Source: Halocafeteria seosinensis
Taxonomy: Eukaryota > Sar > Bigyra > Bicosoecida
DNA: 63,039 bases
Direction of reading: 5' to 3'
NCBI GenBank assembly: GCA_001687465.1
Contig: LVLI01000481.1
Span: 1 to 63,039 of the forward strand
Each line of letters starts with the position of its first letter. Position 1 is the stretch's first letter. A program made the translations under genes and the position numbers. Positions 21,742-32,668 of the stretch are shown piece after piece. The notes beneath the pieces are model-generated. The model was not told the DNA's origin. It was given only the letters and a program-made list of their open reading frames with translations, and searched no databases.

Positions 21742-22654
21742 TTAGCCTCGGCTGTACCTTTGCGCAAGCTCCCGAACCTTCTCCTTGTACCGTACAGGAT
21801 CATCTCTGCAAGTATACGTAGAACAATACCGCCCGGTTCGGACAAGAGGGAGCAGTCACCATAATTCTTGACTTACCGGCACATTCGGAAAGGCTCAGCC
21901 TGAGCAGGATCTCCCAAGTTCGGGTTATCGAGAAGTTCTTGGATTCCCTCTAAAATCTGAACTAATACAACCGGGTCAAAACGCGCGAAAAATGGGAATG
22001 AAGTAACTACAACCACGTACAGCTCGGACATTTAAGCTTGGAGACCAGCCAGCTTCAGACAGGATGCTCAAGCACACAGTCCCAGATGGGTAAACGTTCG
22101 GATGAAATAGCACAGGTTTGAAGACACCTGTGGCGGGAGCATGCTTATTTTGTAGATGCCGCTCAATTGCAAAGCTCCTTATTACGGGCACGTACATTTT
22201 GGTGGTTTGGCAGGAAACTCTTCGTCGAATATCATGACTAAATTGTAAGATGCCCCTTCCCAAGGTGTCTGCGTACAGAAACACATGTGATTCAGTAGGC
22301 AAAGAATTCAAACATTCTCCGCAGACGTACGTTTGGTTTCCCTGGTATTTTGCAGTCCCAGGTCATCAGGTCAACTGAGCCATCCGGTTTCGAGCGCGGC
22401 TTGGCTACAAAGCCAACAGGGTGGTCTCGCTTCCATTGTTTTCTTTCTTGACGTAATCGCTGGCGGCAGAAGCTGTTGCTGTCAGCGTCACTCTTCGCTC
22501 CACCGGCGGCCGATGCTGAGGCATACTGATTTCCACCATTGGTTGACGCCGAAGCAGAATAGAAAGCAGAGCCTGAAGAAGAAGAAGAAGGTAATGCTGA
22601 AGGGGCTCCATTATGGGGACCATCGCCCTCCACCAGATCCACGGTGGTGCTCAT
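21742..22654 (-). CDS. SUMO-conjugating enzyme UBC9, copy B
   Basis: Minus-strand exons 22654-22331, 22268-22196, 22127-22021, 21956-21877, 21805-21742; 215 residues, with a 60-residue Ser/Ala/Gly-rich N-terminal extension. Core motifs: [53 protein letters not shown] with catalytic Cys, [18 protein letters not shown]. It keeps the Asp-Pro-Ala-Gln motif of canonical UBC9, so it is the best candidate for the standard enzyme. Exon lengths 73/107/80 and phases match copy C exactly, showing DNA-level duplication. Convergent with copy A, 264 bases apart. Confidence 0.92.
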
Positions 22655-23013
22655 ATTTGTTTGTTGTTTCTGGAGTAATTACGCAAGCAAAATACAATAA
22701 TTACACGAGAACAGTTGGATACGTTTCGCCTTGGTAATAGCTCTACTACTTTTTCATCCATTCGAATGTCTACATCATGACATACACACTAGTTGTTCTA
22801 CGCGTAGTCGCCGGGCGAAAGTTGCAACTTGCTGGTTTGAATTGCGTGTGAAGTAGGACAACTTTCACTTTGAACCCGCAATTGAAAGAATGTTCAAGAC
22901 GCACGAATCTGTTTAATTTGTCCTGTTTGGCTGAAAAATTAGACACTACATAGTGAAAGGGATTTCTTTCAGCAGCGCGTTTTGAACGAGGTGTTGGTAC
23001 CGGCTCGACCAAT

Positions 23014-23625
23014 TCAAGGCCTTGGAATCCGGAGCACTTCCGTTACGAGATTACACTGGAAACTGACCAAACGGTCATCTGTACCAAATATCACCAGAAT
23101 TGTGTGTCCAGAGTCATCCGAATCCCAGTATGTCCGTATCAAGTGGCTATTCTCTTTAGGCAATATTTGTCTGTGCGTGTTTTCGACGAAGCGGCTGGCA
23201 AACATTGGATCCTCAAACAACTTTGATGATTTTGTAGGTTCCCTTCCATAACCAACTTTCCCCAAGAGAACATGGTCGCAGCATTGCCTCCAAGCAATGA
23301 AATCCACTGATTCACTATCTGGTCCACCATTTTGTCTGACGGTTAGACCCCTTGTCTTCAGCCATCGAATGACCTTGTGTTTTGGAGAAGCTTCCTCCGG
23401 TAGCCGCATATCTTGGAGCTGCACAGCGAATGCATCCTTCTGTGCCATTGGTCGAATTTCCCTCGTAACATCCATCTTTTCTGGACGATGTTCGTCCTCC
23501 GTCACTGGGGAAGTGCTTTTTCTTTTCCGGAAAAGTGTATTGGAAGCCTCGTATGAATCAAGTAATGATGGATGCAAGGCACGATGTGGAAGTTGTTTTA
23601 CCCGACATTGAAGATAAACGGGCAA
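23014..23625 (-). CDS. Unrecognised protein between UBC9 copies B and C
   Basis: The ORF runs from a TTG at 23625; the first in-frame ATG is at about 23475 (MDVTREIRPM), giving about 153 residues. Composition looks protein-like: KVIRWLKTRGLTVRQNGG, DFIAWRQCCDHVLLGKVG, HTILVIFGTDDRLVSF. There may be an upstream exon. No family recognised; the motif pattern suggests a small globular alpha/beta protein. Its role in the UBC9 cluster is unknown. Confidence 0.4.
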   Translation of the reverse strand: MPVYLQCRVKQLPHRALHPSLLDSYEASNTLFRKRKSTSPVTEDEHRPEKMDVTREIRPMAQKDAFAVQLQDMRLPEEASPKHKVIRWLKTRGLTVRQNGGPDSESVDFIAWRQCCDHVLLGKVGYGREPTKSSKLFEDPMFASRFVENTHRQILPKENSHLIRTYWDSDDSGHTILVIFGTDDRLVSFQCNLVTEVLRIPRP

Positions 23626-24159
23626 GGTAACAGCACAGCAATTAAACTACTGACTTTTGGTAGCAGTATGACCTGCTATAAAGAAAATACTCGTCTACGA
23701 AATAAAACATCTGTGCGGGTGAAACGTAGAAGACTTCTGCTGTGGAAGTGAGAAGTTGAGTACAGCTTGAACTTCCTGAGTGGAAAAATTCAATCAGGTG
23801 AGGGATGTGTACTGTACACTGTTAAGGAGACTTCCGTGCATCTCTGTGTGATGCACAGTTCCAAAGCGAGAAAAATACCGCAACTTCGATGAAGTCGTTA
23901 TAATTCAAATTCCCGCATCATGTGCGACCCAAGCAGCGAGGTTGGGCGTGTCGCTCATCCCCAAGCACTTGTAAGTGTTGCTCATCGATTGTACGTACAA
24001 TATTCGGTTCATAGGATCTCTTTAGAGTACAAGTAGGAGTGTGGGTGTTGTAAGCTGTTGAATGAAGAGTACTCATGAGAAAGAAAATTCGTCTAGCTTA
24101 ACACCACGAGACGCTATTCATCCCTATTGTTGGCTCCATCAACGACTTCTCCTGTAGAC
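23626..24159. other. Intergenic before UBC9 copy C
   Basis: No gene or RNA seen. It probably holds the promoters of the divergent unknown gene and UBC9 copy C. Confidence 0.4.
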
Positions 24160-25032
24160 ATGAATGATCTGATGGGTGCATCTTCCTCCTCCTTGCCTTA
24201 TTCTGGTGCTATTGCAGCGTCGGCTGCTGCATCGACGGCTGGGGCAGCGGCACAAGACCCGAACGCCTTCTGCCGGCAAAGACTCCGTCAGGAGAGGAAG
24301 CAATGGAAACGGGACCATCCTGTTGGATTTGTGGCGAAGCCGCGCAGTAAACCAGACGGCTCTGTGGACCTAATGACTTGGGATTGCAAAATTCCAGGAA
24401 AGCAAAACGTAGGGATCTGAACTTGGCGCATCATGATGGGCACTTTCGGCAGCAGTAACATGTACTCTACGTTCTGGTTCAATATGCAGACGCCGTGGGA
24501 AGGCGCATCATATGCCTTAGTGATGATGTTTAGCGAAGAATTTCCCGCTGTTCCCCCAAAGTGTATGTTACCTTAATGATGGTGCGATGCCTCCTTTGCA
24601 ACCATCGCGCTTGTTCCCTCGATGGACGTTGCAGGTTCGTTTACGCCTGTTATATTTCACCCCAATATTTACCCATGTGGAAAAGTATGTTTGAGTATTC
24701 TCGACAGCTGGGGGTGGAGCCCAAGCTTAAATGTCAAATCTGTATGTCGCCTCTATGGTGTGCTCCTCGGACCCTGCTTCGTAAGTCTGGAATTTGTCTT
24801 GACTCAGATACTAGAGGGAATTCAAGAGCTTCTCGACAACCCTAACCTACGAGACCCGGCGCAAAGTGAATCTTATTCCTTGTGCATGTAAGTAAACTGA
24901 TAGCAAATCTGGTTTTGAATCATTTGTAGCGTGTATATTGTGAATATTTTGAGGATCAGGTACAACCCTTCAAAGTACAAGAAAGAAATTCAAAGGCGTG
25001 AGGTGGAGCCACGAAAAAAGGGGTTCAAATAG
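24160..25032 (+). CDS. SUMO-conjugating enzyme UBC9, copy C
   Basis: Exons 24160-24408, 24490-24562, 24635-24741, 24808-24887, 24960-25032; 193 residues. Core motifs: [57 protein letters not shown]. Catalytic Cys is encoded at 24688-24690, with an additional Cys four residues before it (24676-24678) where copy B and typical UBC9 have Ser. The first ~65 core residues are nearly identical to copy B. The C-terminal helix is Lys/Arg-rich and quite different ([13 protein letters not shown]). All four intron positions and phases equal those of copies A and B. ATG 24160 was chosen because upstream codons in frame lack an ATG. Confidence 0.9.
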
Positions 25033-25480
25033 GAGATGTTTAGGCTAGTTACGCTTGCTCTCTCCGTGAGATGCATTGCAATGCTACAACTTGAGTTGAC
25101 AACTATACAGCTCCAGGTTTCCAATCTAAAATACAATATATGGTTGTACCAGTAGGTAGTACCCGTAGCCTCCCCCGCCGAACGCTTCGCTGGGAAGAAT
25201 TTTGATTATTTAGCTTTCTGCATTTGACGAGCACCGGTTATCCCAGCTTCCCACAAGTCGAGTTTACTCAGTTTTTTCTCAGATGAGTTCCACCATTGTC
25301 AAGTGTTCCTGACTCCTGCACCGTGCTTCCGCAAGTTCACAAGTCCTTTAGCAATCTAGCAAGGTAACCAGAGCTTATTTCTCGCTTGGGTTGTCCGACG
25401 ACGTATATCTCACTATCTCTGTGAATGCATGTTCAATCGATAGATCAAAAGAAAGAAATCCCCCAACAGAAAAGAGTGTC
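25033..25480. other. Intergenic
   Basis: No gene or RNA recognised; likely 3' end of UBC9 copy C and promoter of mL43. Confidence 0.4.
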
Positions 25481-25935
25481 ATGTGCTCTCGAGGCGTATG
25501 GCAATTGGAGCACTTACTCGTGCGCTATTGTAAGCACAGTGGAAGTAGTCAAGGCATCAGGTATGAAATAAATTGTATAACTACCTGGGAAACTTACCGT
25601 ACTTCAATATATGTCTTTGTTGGGGTGTATGCAGGCAATATATAGGAAATGGATTGGTGGAGTTTGCTCGGGAGAACCCTCAAGTGAAGATAGAGACCGA
25701 AAATGCCTCCAATAAACATCCACTGGTCAAGGGACAATACGTCAATGGGAGAACGAAAGCTATTGAAGTCAAGAACAAAAACTCAAAGGATATTGCTAGG
25801 CAAGTACAGTACCTGCGAGACAGTAGTGGTAGGAAGTTACGGCACGTGACATACCGAGTGTCGTCTAAACACCCGTCGATACAAGGAGTATGGGATACAT
25901 CGACAACATTCGACAACTTTCAACTGCGATCGTAG
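25481..25935 (+). CDS. MRPL43: Mitochondrial large-subunit ribosomal protein mL43
   Basis: Two exons, 25481-25560 and 25635-25935, 126 residues, phase 2 junction inside an Arg codon. Thioredoxin-like L51/S25/CI-B8 domain: HSGSSQGIRQYIGNGLVEFA, RENPQVKIETEN, YVNGRTKAIEVKN, LRDSSGRK, HPSIQGVW. These are the hallmarks of mL43 (the PSIQG and NGR motifs). The related NDUFA2 is shorter and lacks PSIQG. Acts in the mitochondrial ribosome. A longer in-frame start at 25391 is possible. Convergent with the SNARE gene, 136 bases apart. Confidence 0.85.
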
Positions 25936-26071
25936 GAAGGGAGAGAGACTAGTTACATAAAGATATACATACTTCCTTCCTCCGAGAGTTTGTGCGTCGC
26001 CGTGGGGGCCTCGATAAAGGTGGAGTCGGTATATTACCCGGCTGGCGAGTTTGAACATAAGCTCAATACGC

Positions 26072-27120
26072 TTATTTTGCGAGAACAACTATCAATGCTA
26101 CAATAGCAGCAAACAATAAAATCATGATAACTATTAACACGGCCTTGTGTACTACAGCTCGACACTTCATCCGGCGTAATATAGCACCCCCTGCCCTGGC
26201 TATTACAGTCGTATGCTGAACCCGCTCTCGCATTGCTTCTAACTGTTTACCTTGGTCGTGTATTGTTTCTAATCCTTCCGAACCTGCCAAGTAATAAAAG
26301 AGAATACTGTCAAAGACGTATCAACTAGTCTTCATGCCATAACACTGAACGCACCCATCTGTTGCGATTCAACTAGTTGTTGCTGCGCCCTTTGTAGAGA
26401 TGACGTTCCTTTATCTATTTTTTGCTGGGTCTGAAGAAGTTGGTTATGCTGCTGTGTATATTTTTGCTGCGAACCAGAATTTCATTCAGAGGATGAGTCC
26501 TTTTCGAGATGCAACCTTCAGACATGAGGGGTAGCCACTTACTTGATCCCTGTGCGGTCCTGAACCACTATTTTCAGAGGCCAATAACTCTTGTCGCTCG
26601 TTTCGTTCCATTTCACGTTTTAATGTTTGCTTTTGCTCATCTAAGTCTGCCTTATACTGTCTTAATTTCTGGGCCGCATTTCGTTTGTCACGAGGTATCA
26701 TGTTGTCTTTCGCCTTGGACATTTTTTGAAGCTGCACGGGGGTAGTTTCAACAGATAAGCACTCCAACTCTACTTCTACTCATGGTCCAGCTCTCTCATT
26801 ATACACGTGCGTACCTCTTGTTCAGCTCGTTGCGCATACACTTGCGCTTGTCGGTGGTGCTGTCCCCGTTCCTCTGCAAACCGAGAATCACCCAATCATT
26901 ATGAATTCGTGTTCGCTGTGTGGGCTGATGCCAATAGACGAATGTATACATGCATCCACTTACGTGCTTTAGTGCATACTCGTATTTCTGATATGGATTC
27001 ACTAAGATTTCGTGCTTCATGGGAGAAGGCGCTCTCCGCCTCCTCGAATTCAGATTGCGCTGTTCCACTCATTTCCCTCTCGTTCACAACATCAGTTTGA
27101 CATATTATATCATCTGACAT
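26072..27120 (-). CDS. Vti1-like Qb-SNARE
   Basis: Five minus-strand exons: 27120-26964, 26873-26815, 26731-26543, 26466-26355, 26283-26072; 242 residues. The N-terminal helical region (FEEAESAFSHEARNLSESIS) leads to PRDKRNAAQKLRQYKADLDE, the Vti1-type Habc connector. A Gln-rich SNARE helix follows (TQQKIDKGTSSLQRAQQQLV), with the zero-layer Gln likely in TIHDQGKQLEAM. It ends in a transmembrane anchor (KAVLIVIMILLFAAIVALIV) and a short tail. It would mediate Golgi/endosome/vacuole fusion as one of the four SNARE helices. Vti1 is preferred over other Qb members because of the connector motif. Confidence 0.8.
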
Positions 27121-27361
27121 CGACTTCACATACATGCACAACCATACATACGGACATACAACACATCACAGGAGTGTATGAATGAATGAACTCATAAAGG
27201 TGTGAGAAAAGATTGTCTCTTTGGGCAGGAACTGCAAGATACCATACCATCTAGTTAGTGTGCACCTCTTGCATACGAGCTTCGATCGATAGATTGGTTG
27301 GATTTTGACCATCAGTGGTGCTGTATAGTGTCCAGAAGAAGAAGAGGGTATCGATAGTGGT

Positions 27362-29928
27362 ATGGCGGCTTCGTCGTCTTCTGCTTCCTCCTCGGCGGTG
27401 ACCGAGGAGAGTAATGTCATAGAACCCCAGGAGAAAGAGAGGCTGCAAGAGGTCCTAGCACAGCGTCAATTCAATTGGGTAAGACACGGAAAGTTCCAAT
27501 GAGTCTGCTCCCGCGAGACACACTGTTTGCACATTGCAGATTTGCTCCTTGGATGAGGCGTACATTGATTCATTCTTTGCCATGCTGGAAGCGGCTGGAC
27601 GAGATGGGAAGAGATTAATACAGTCCAGGTCCGAATTCATGCGAAGGTATATACAGTACAGATATGGGCTATTGCACCAAACCTTACTTCGTGGATTTCA
27701 AGAAGATTCGAAAGGTGAAGAGCAAGGACCGAGGCAATTCGACGCGGCGCGTTTGAAGAGGTTTGGTTTCGATCAAGACAGGAATCTCCAGGCTTTTTTC
27801 CGGCACCCTCCTTCGGATGATGCCAGCCCAAAGGAGGAACGGACAGACGCGCAAGAGCAGCAACAACCAGCGCGGCGTGTGGTGAACTCGTATCATGCAT
27901 GGAGGAAAATGCTGCTCTGGCAAAAATTCTATTCGTTTCGGGGTGAGGTCGAGGAAACCATTCTTCGTCGAATGGCGGCTGATGCGATGAATCGAGCGGT
28001 AAGTTATTGAATTTAGGTGCGTCCTGTTTACAGCAGACGAACATCTTACGTGGTGAGTATTGGTGGGTGCAGATGGTGGCTGAGAGAGAAGAACGGGAAC
28101 GTTACTACCAAATGAGTGACTCGGACTCGGACATGGAGAGCACATCTTCTGAGGAAGATGAGGAAGCTTCTGCACGGCGCCGGAATCTCCGAAAACATGC
28201 TGAGACGAGGTGGACGGTTCCCATTGGTATGACTGAATGGGCTATAATATCCACCATCTTGTCTGATAAACAGTCTTTACAACTGGTGATGAGTAGTAGA
28301 CGCAACGCGGAAAAAAGCCGAGTTCAGAGCACTCACGTTTCTTCAGGCGGATTTGGTACAGCAATTAAATTTGCCAATGGTTTTACGTCCAATAGTGGGC
28401 GCAAGAACAACGATCAGGCCTTACGCCCAGATGACCCCGGCGATAGAATCTTTGCATTCGGTTCCCACGATGGGTGCGTGGCCGTTGTTGATGCGCTTCG
28501 AAGTGCTGTTCTTTGTGCGGCATTGGGATTGGAAGGCAACGGACATACAGGCAGCGTCACATGCCTAGATTGGTCACCCGAAAATATGTATCTTGTATCT
28601 TCCAGCACGGACGCTACTTTGCGAATCTGGACCCCCTCCTTCGACTCGGTCTTTGACTCTAAGAAGCGAGCAAAAGTGCTGTCAACTGAACCGCTAAAGT
28701 GTATTCGCAAAGTAGACTGCAATGCGCCTGTCTCTCACTGCTTCTTTCTTTCGACAAATGCCAATGTGGTGATTTTCACTGAAAGTGGTTCGTCTCAATC
28801 TACCTCTTCTCAAGAGCGAACTTCTTCCCTACTCTCTTCTCCTTTGGCACGCTTTCGAGGAGGGCACTCTCGTCCTCCCTCCTCCATAGCAGCCCTTAAC
28901 GTGAGTACGGGTAAAATTATCCAGCGTGTACCGGCCAACGCTCCTGTTTGCGCGCTGTCGATGAATCACAACTCATCACAGCTCTTCGCCTCGGACGATA
29001 CGGGCAGAATCTTTTCACATTCCATTGCGATTGATCCTCAGTCTCAACTATCCAACCCCATTGGGGAACTGAAAAGGTTCATCCACGTGAGTGCCCCACT
29101 TAACTCCCCCTTGGCCTCAAGGGCATCACAGTCTCGCTTCAGTCTACGACAGAATCGTCACACAGTGCTGTCTACGCTCTCCTCGCCTGTAATCAGATTA
29201 TGCTACAAACCTTATGATACGAGTTTTCGCTGTCCAATCCTAGTTTGCGTGGATAAGACAGGAGAGGTTTTCGCGTTAAAGCTAAGCTCTACGGTGAACG
29301 CAATGCAGTCTTCTATGGCCCAGGTAGGCTCTCATCCCTCGTATTCCTTGAGGGAAACAGCACCGGCTCGAAGAAGCCGATCGAAGCCTCAGTTTCAAAG
29401 CGCTACGCGTATTATGGCGAAATTCGAACATTACTTGAAACCTCGAGTGAGATCAGTCGGCATGAAACTAAGTTTGTGGTAAGTATACGGGGTTAGGTTT
29501 TTTGCGATCCCTGCCCGAAGTTGTAAAAGTTTGCTTTTTTCTCTGTCCGCAGCTCCCCGTGCCGTCGTAGTGACTGTGTGGCGATCAGCACTTTTGGAAG
29601 GGATATTCAAATAATTGACCCGCATGCTAAGACGATTTCGATGACGTTTGTTGCCACGTTGCTCGGTCACTCAGGGACTGTTGTTCAGCAAGCCTGGAAC
29701 AACTCTGAGACTTGCCTTGTTACGGCCGACCAATCAGGACAGGTGGTGATATGGGGACAAAAAAGATCTACCGAGGCGCTTGGAATAGAAACAGCCACTC
29801 CAGAACTGTATGAAAGCGTGCAGCCTGAGCCAGCTGCCTCTCATTCTGTTCTCATATGTCCTAACTGCCAAAAGAAAATGAAAGAGAGCCAGATGTTGAC
29901 TCACATTGAGGAGTGCGTAAGTGGCTAG
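27362..29928 (+). CDS. WDR13-like WD40 protein with C-terminal zinc-binding motif
   Basis: Exons 27362-27478, 27540-27998, 28073-29478, 29553-29928; 785 residues. The N-terminal region (SRSEFMRRYIQYRYGLLHQ) matches the WDR13 leader. It is followed by acidic and Ser-rich inserts and a WD40 propeller: GHTGSVTCLDWSPENMYL, SSSTDATLRIWTPS, PVCALSMNHNSSQLFASDD, GHSGTVVQQAWNN, ADQSGQVVIWGQ. WDR13 in animals is a nuclear WD protein linked to transcriptional control; its exact biochemical role is unclear. After the last blade there is CPNCQKKM...LTHIEEC (29857-29916), a C-x2-C...H-x3-C knuckle I do not associate with animal WDR13. The third exon start was set at 28073 (74-nt intron) rather than an internal AG that would give a 35-nt intron. 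Confidence 0.8.
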
Positions 29929-29969
29929 GGTTAGCTGTCGAAAAGGAAAGGAGTGTACATTAGAGATGA

Positions 29970-31493
29970 TTAATAGGAAGGCAATGGGTCTTCGTGACCA
30001 GAAGATGAGGTGTGGGCTCTATCATGCTTCTCGGAGGCCCGCACCGTTGTGGCCGCTGTTGGGACGCCCCCATAAGCAAATATATGCCCCTCTACCAGTT
30101 GTAAGGCTTTCTTCTTACGCTCTTGCCAAGCTTCGTATTCCTTCGGGGATGCAAATGCCATGTGTCCTGCATCGATACGAAAATTGCTCAAGTTTCTCAT
30201 AGATAATCCCATTCCTGCCGCTGCGGCCTCGCCTGGCTCTCTGGCTTCTCCCTCAGGTCCCGAAACCACGCTAATTCGAGAGCGGGTTCGTATTTTGTGA
30301 CCAGAGGCTAAGAGTTTCCGCGGTGAACTCTCGCCAGCCTGCTTGTCTTCTTGGCTACTATCAGAGGCATCTGCAGATGGCTCATCGCCTTTATTGACGT
30401 TTCCGCCGACGCTACCGAACTCAATATCAACCGTCTGAACGCCGCTACGGTGGCTGGTGGACTCATGCCCACCGCCGAACACAGCATTTTCTCCCAATGG
30501 GGGTAATATTCTGACAAGTGAAGTGTTGATTACGCGGTAAGCAGCCTGAGAGTAAACTTGCCACTTATCCACGTTGCTCATGGTTTGCTCAGTCCGACCA
30601 CACGCGTTCAGAAGCTGCTGGTCACTCAGAACCCCCACCTGATGTAGAACACGAATTGCTGTCACAATAGAGTCTTCCTCAACAGCTCCTTCCTGAGCAA
30701 AGGCGACGCTTTTTAGCCAGCTTCTCGCGTCTTCTGTAGTGAGACCATAATGAGTACGTATCTCCTGAATAGCTGATACGGGATCTAATACAAATTCCTT
30801 CGAGCTCTGCCGTAATGTAGCCAGAAACCTGTTTATCAAATCCCGATTTTCCTTAGCCCAGTTCTTACGAGCTGCTACCATAAAGCATGGCCAGGGAGTT
30901 TGAATGCTGTCGATAAATCTGACTTCTCTTGCATCTACAAATGGCTTGGTTGTGAAATATTCCCACAAGAAAAACCCGGCTCCACCAGCGTGAACCGGCG
31001 TATTTACACTCTTGCGTAGCGTTCGGAAATCATTTTGTGTGGTAAAATCCAGCTTTTGTTTGTCCCAATGCTCGCGTTCAGCAAGAACAACTGACATCAA
31101 GTGACTTCCTGACCCCATCCGTGAGACAGCGATGGGAAGTCCTTGCAAATCCCGTAGGCGTTCATAGGGTTGATCGTATCCGACAATCACTCCCCACGTC
31201 AATGGCGTGGCAATGTACGGACTGATGATGGTGATTTCATCCTCCTCGGGGGACGACTTATCGGACATTCCTTGAAGAGCATGGTTCACAATGCCTTCCG
31301 TCAGGGCAAATGCGACATCAATATCGCCATTTCGAAGATCCTTCATCATTTGCCCAGTTCCCCCCGAGCAAGGGTACCACTGCACTTGCACGTCATTATC
31401 TCGGAAAAGCCCACTCTCTTTGGCACGATGGATGGGTCTGTTAAAATGTTCGGAAACACCTCCAACACGAATATCCACCCTCGATGAGCTCAT
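29970..31493 (-). CDS. Ca3427-type periplasmic-binding-fold protein
   Basis: Single exon, 507 residues. The first ~250 residues match the Ca3427 group of type-2 substrate-binding-fold proteins (NMT1/THI5-related): EHFNRPIHRAKESGLF, YPCSGGTGQMMKDLRNGDID, VAFALTEGIVNHAL, TPLTWGVIVG, SRMGSGSHLMSVVLAE, HAGGAGFFLWEYFTTKPF, IQTPWPCFMVAARK. These families bind small ligands; no signal peptide is seen, so a cytosolic ligand-binding or enzyme role is more likely than transport. Residues about 260-320 continue a helical C-terminal lobe (EEDSIVTAIRVLHQVGVLS). The last ~170 residues are Ser/Gly/Glu-rich with no recognised domain. Ligand unknown. Stop-to-stop gap with the WD40 gene is 41 bases. Confidence 0.75.
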   Translation of the reverse strand: MSSSRVDIRVGGVSEHFNRPIHRAKESGLFRDNDVQVQWYPCSGGTGQMMKDLRNGDIDVAFALTEGIVNHALQGMSDKSSPEEDEITIISPYIATPLTWGVIVGYDQPYERLRDLQGLPIAVSRMGSGSHLMSVVLAEREHWDKQKLDFTTQNDFRTLRKSVNTPVHAGGAGFFLWEYFTTKPFVDAREVRFIDSIQTPWPCFMVAARKNWAKENRDLINRFLATLRQSSKEFVLDPVSAIQEIRTHYGLTTEDARSWLKSVAFAQEGAVEEDSIVTAIRVLHQVGVLSDQQLLNACGRTEQTMSNVDKWQVYSQAAYRVINTSLVRILPPLGENAVFGGGHESTSHRSGVQTVDIEFGSVGGNVNKGDEPSADASDSSQEDKQAGESSPRKLLASGHKIRTRSRISVVSGPEGEAREPGEAAAAGMGLSMRNLSNFRIDAGHMAFASPKEYEAWQERKKKALQLVEGHIFAYGGVPTAATTVRASEKHDRAHTSSSGHEDPLPSY

Positions 31494-31846
31494 TATCCTG
31501 TATTATGTAGTGTAGTCTCCTAAACCCTTCCAGATGGTTCAAACACCAAATTTAACCAAGCCAACTAACACGACCGCTGTCAAGAAGCAGGGACTCTTTC
31601 TAACCCATTCAACAGTGCAATGTACGAATCCCAGTCACTTATCGCTGACTGCACGCTTTGTTTAAACCGCATTCACTTAATCTCTGATGGTTGAAGTTTG
31701 CGCTTCAACTACGGCGTTTTCTACCCTACCCTATTATATAGGCTGCTCAGCAGACTCTATAGTATGGCGTGGCAGAAAAATCAGGAAACCATATGTTTGT
31801 TTTTTGTTTGCCATTTGAACTTTGGTAGTAGTGGGTGAAACTGACG
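31494..31846. other. Divergent promoter region
   Basis: About 350 bases between the Ca3427-type gene and the secreted Cys-rich gene. An attatatagg element near 31731 could be TATA-like. No gene seen. Confidence 0.35.
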
Positions 31847-32668
31847 ATGGTGGGAGGAGAATTGGCAATGAAACGATGCTCGCTAGGATGCCTCGTGGTG
31901 CTGGTATTGGCGGCCGAGAGTCTGGGCGTGAGAGCTCATGATTTCAGGTTTTCCAAGGTGGGTTCTCTACGTGGAGCACTACGAGATATCAGATCCTTGA
32001 GATGGTCCCCTCCGACGTACAATCAAACAGTGGTGGAAGCGTTCTGGAACAAGATCTTGCTCAACCCGATGCCTCCGCTCGAGAAGGACCCCTATCAAAT
32101 ACCGAATTTCAATACAACTTGGAATGACTCAGTATGTGCAGTGAAATACGCACAGGATAAGGTGACGGGTAAGGAAGATAGGCATCGATATTACCTGTAC
32201 ACGTATCGAAACCCGCAAGACGCTGTCAATGACAACGCTTACGTCACGCACTTACATCCATGTGGATACTGCTCAACAACGAAGGATTTGGCTATCTACA
32301 TGAACTACACTGACCTGACTAATCCGGTACGGATTTGTGGTGCTCTTGCTACCTTTTCGCAGCCTCTGGCAATGGAATGTCTGGAGAAGATTGGATTTAC
32401 GACGCAATGCTCGAAAATATGGATGTACGATGCCATAAACACCCGAAAAGAGTGCTGGCCACCGTGCATCAAAGATTGGATTGAAGGCGTGCCTAATAAT
32501 GTCCCCCCAAACTCTACCAATCTCAATCCCTGTTTGGAGTGCGATGAAACGAAGAGTGGCCCAATATTCAAGGTTGTTGCTGGGAGAACCCGAAGAGATT
32601 CGGGGCTTGAAAGCAGTATCAATCGCCCTCCCTCCTCTATCTATAACATTACTCACTATTATTATTAA
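31847..32668 (+). CDS. Secreted Cys-rich protein of unknown function
   Basis: Single exon, 273 residues from ATG 31847 (an in-frame GTG lies 12 bases upstream). A signal peptide is clear (CSLGCLVVLVLAAESLGVRA). The mature part has paired cysteines and Asn-glycosylation sequons (YNQTVVE, FNTTWNDS, YNITHYYY). The core THLHPCGYCSTTKDLAIYMN, then LTNPVRICGAL, FTTQCSKIWMYDAINT, CWPPCIKDW and NPCLECDETKSGPIFKVVAG, is a pattern I have seen in secreted proteins of algae and oomycetes annotated as hypothetical. Probably a disulphide-bonded cell-surface or extracellular protein. No catalytic motif. Confidence 0.7.
   Translation: MVGGELAMKRCSLGCLVVLVLAAESLGVRAHDFRFSKVGSLRGALRDIRSLRWSPPTYNQTVVEAFWNKILLNPMPPLEKDPYQIPNFNTTWNDSVCAVKYAQDKVTGKEDRHRYYLYTYRNPQDAVNDNAYVTHLHPCGYCSTTKDLAIYMNYTDLTNPVRICGALATFSQPLAMECLEKIGFTTQCSKIWMYDAINTRKECWPPCIKDWIEGVPNNVPPNSTNLNPCLECDETKSGPIFKVVAGRTRRDSGLESSINRPPSSIYNITHYYY

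Noticed and set aside
28000-28072. A 35-nt intron in the WD40 gene ending at 28033
   Set aside because: A 74-nt intron ending at 28072 fits the length seen elsewhere and keeps the frame.
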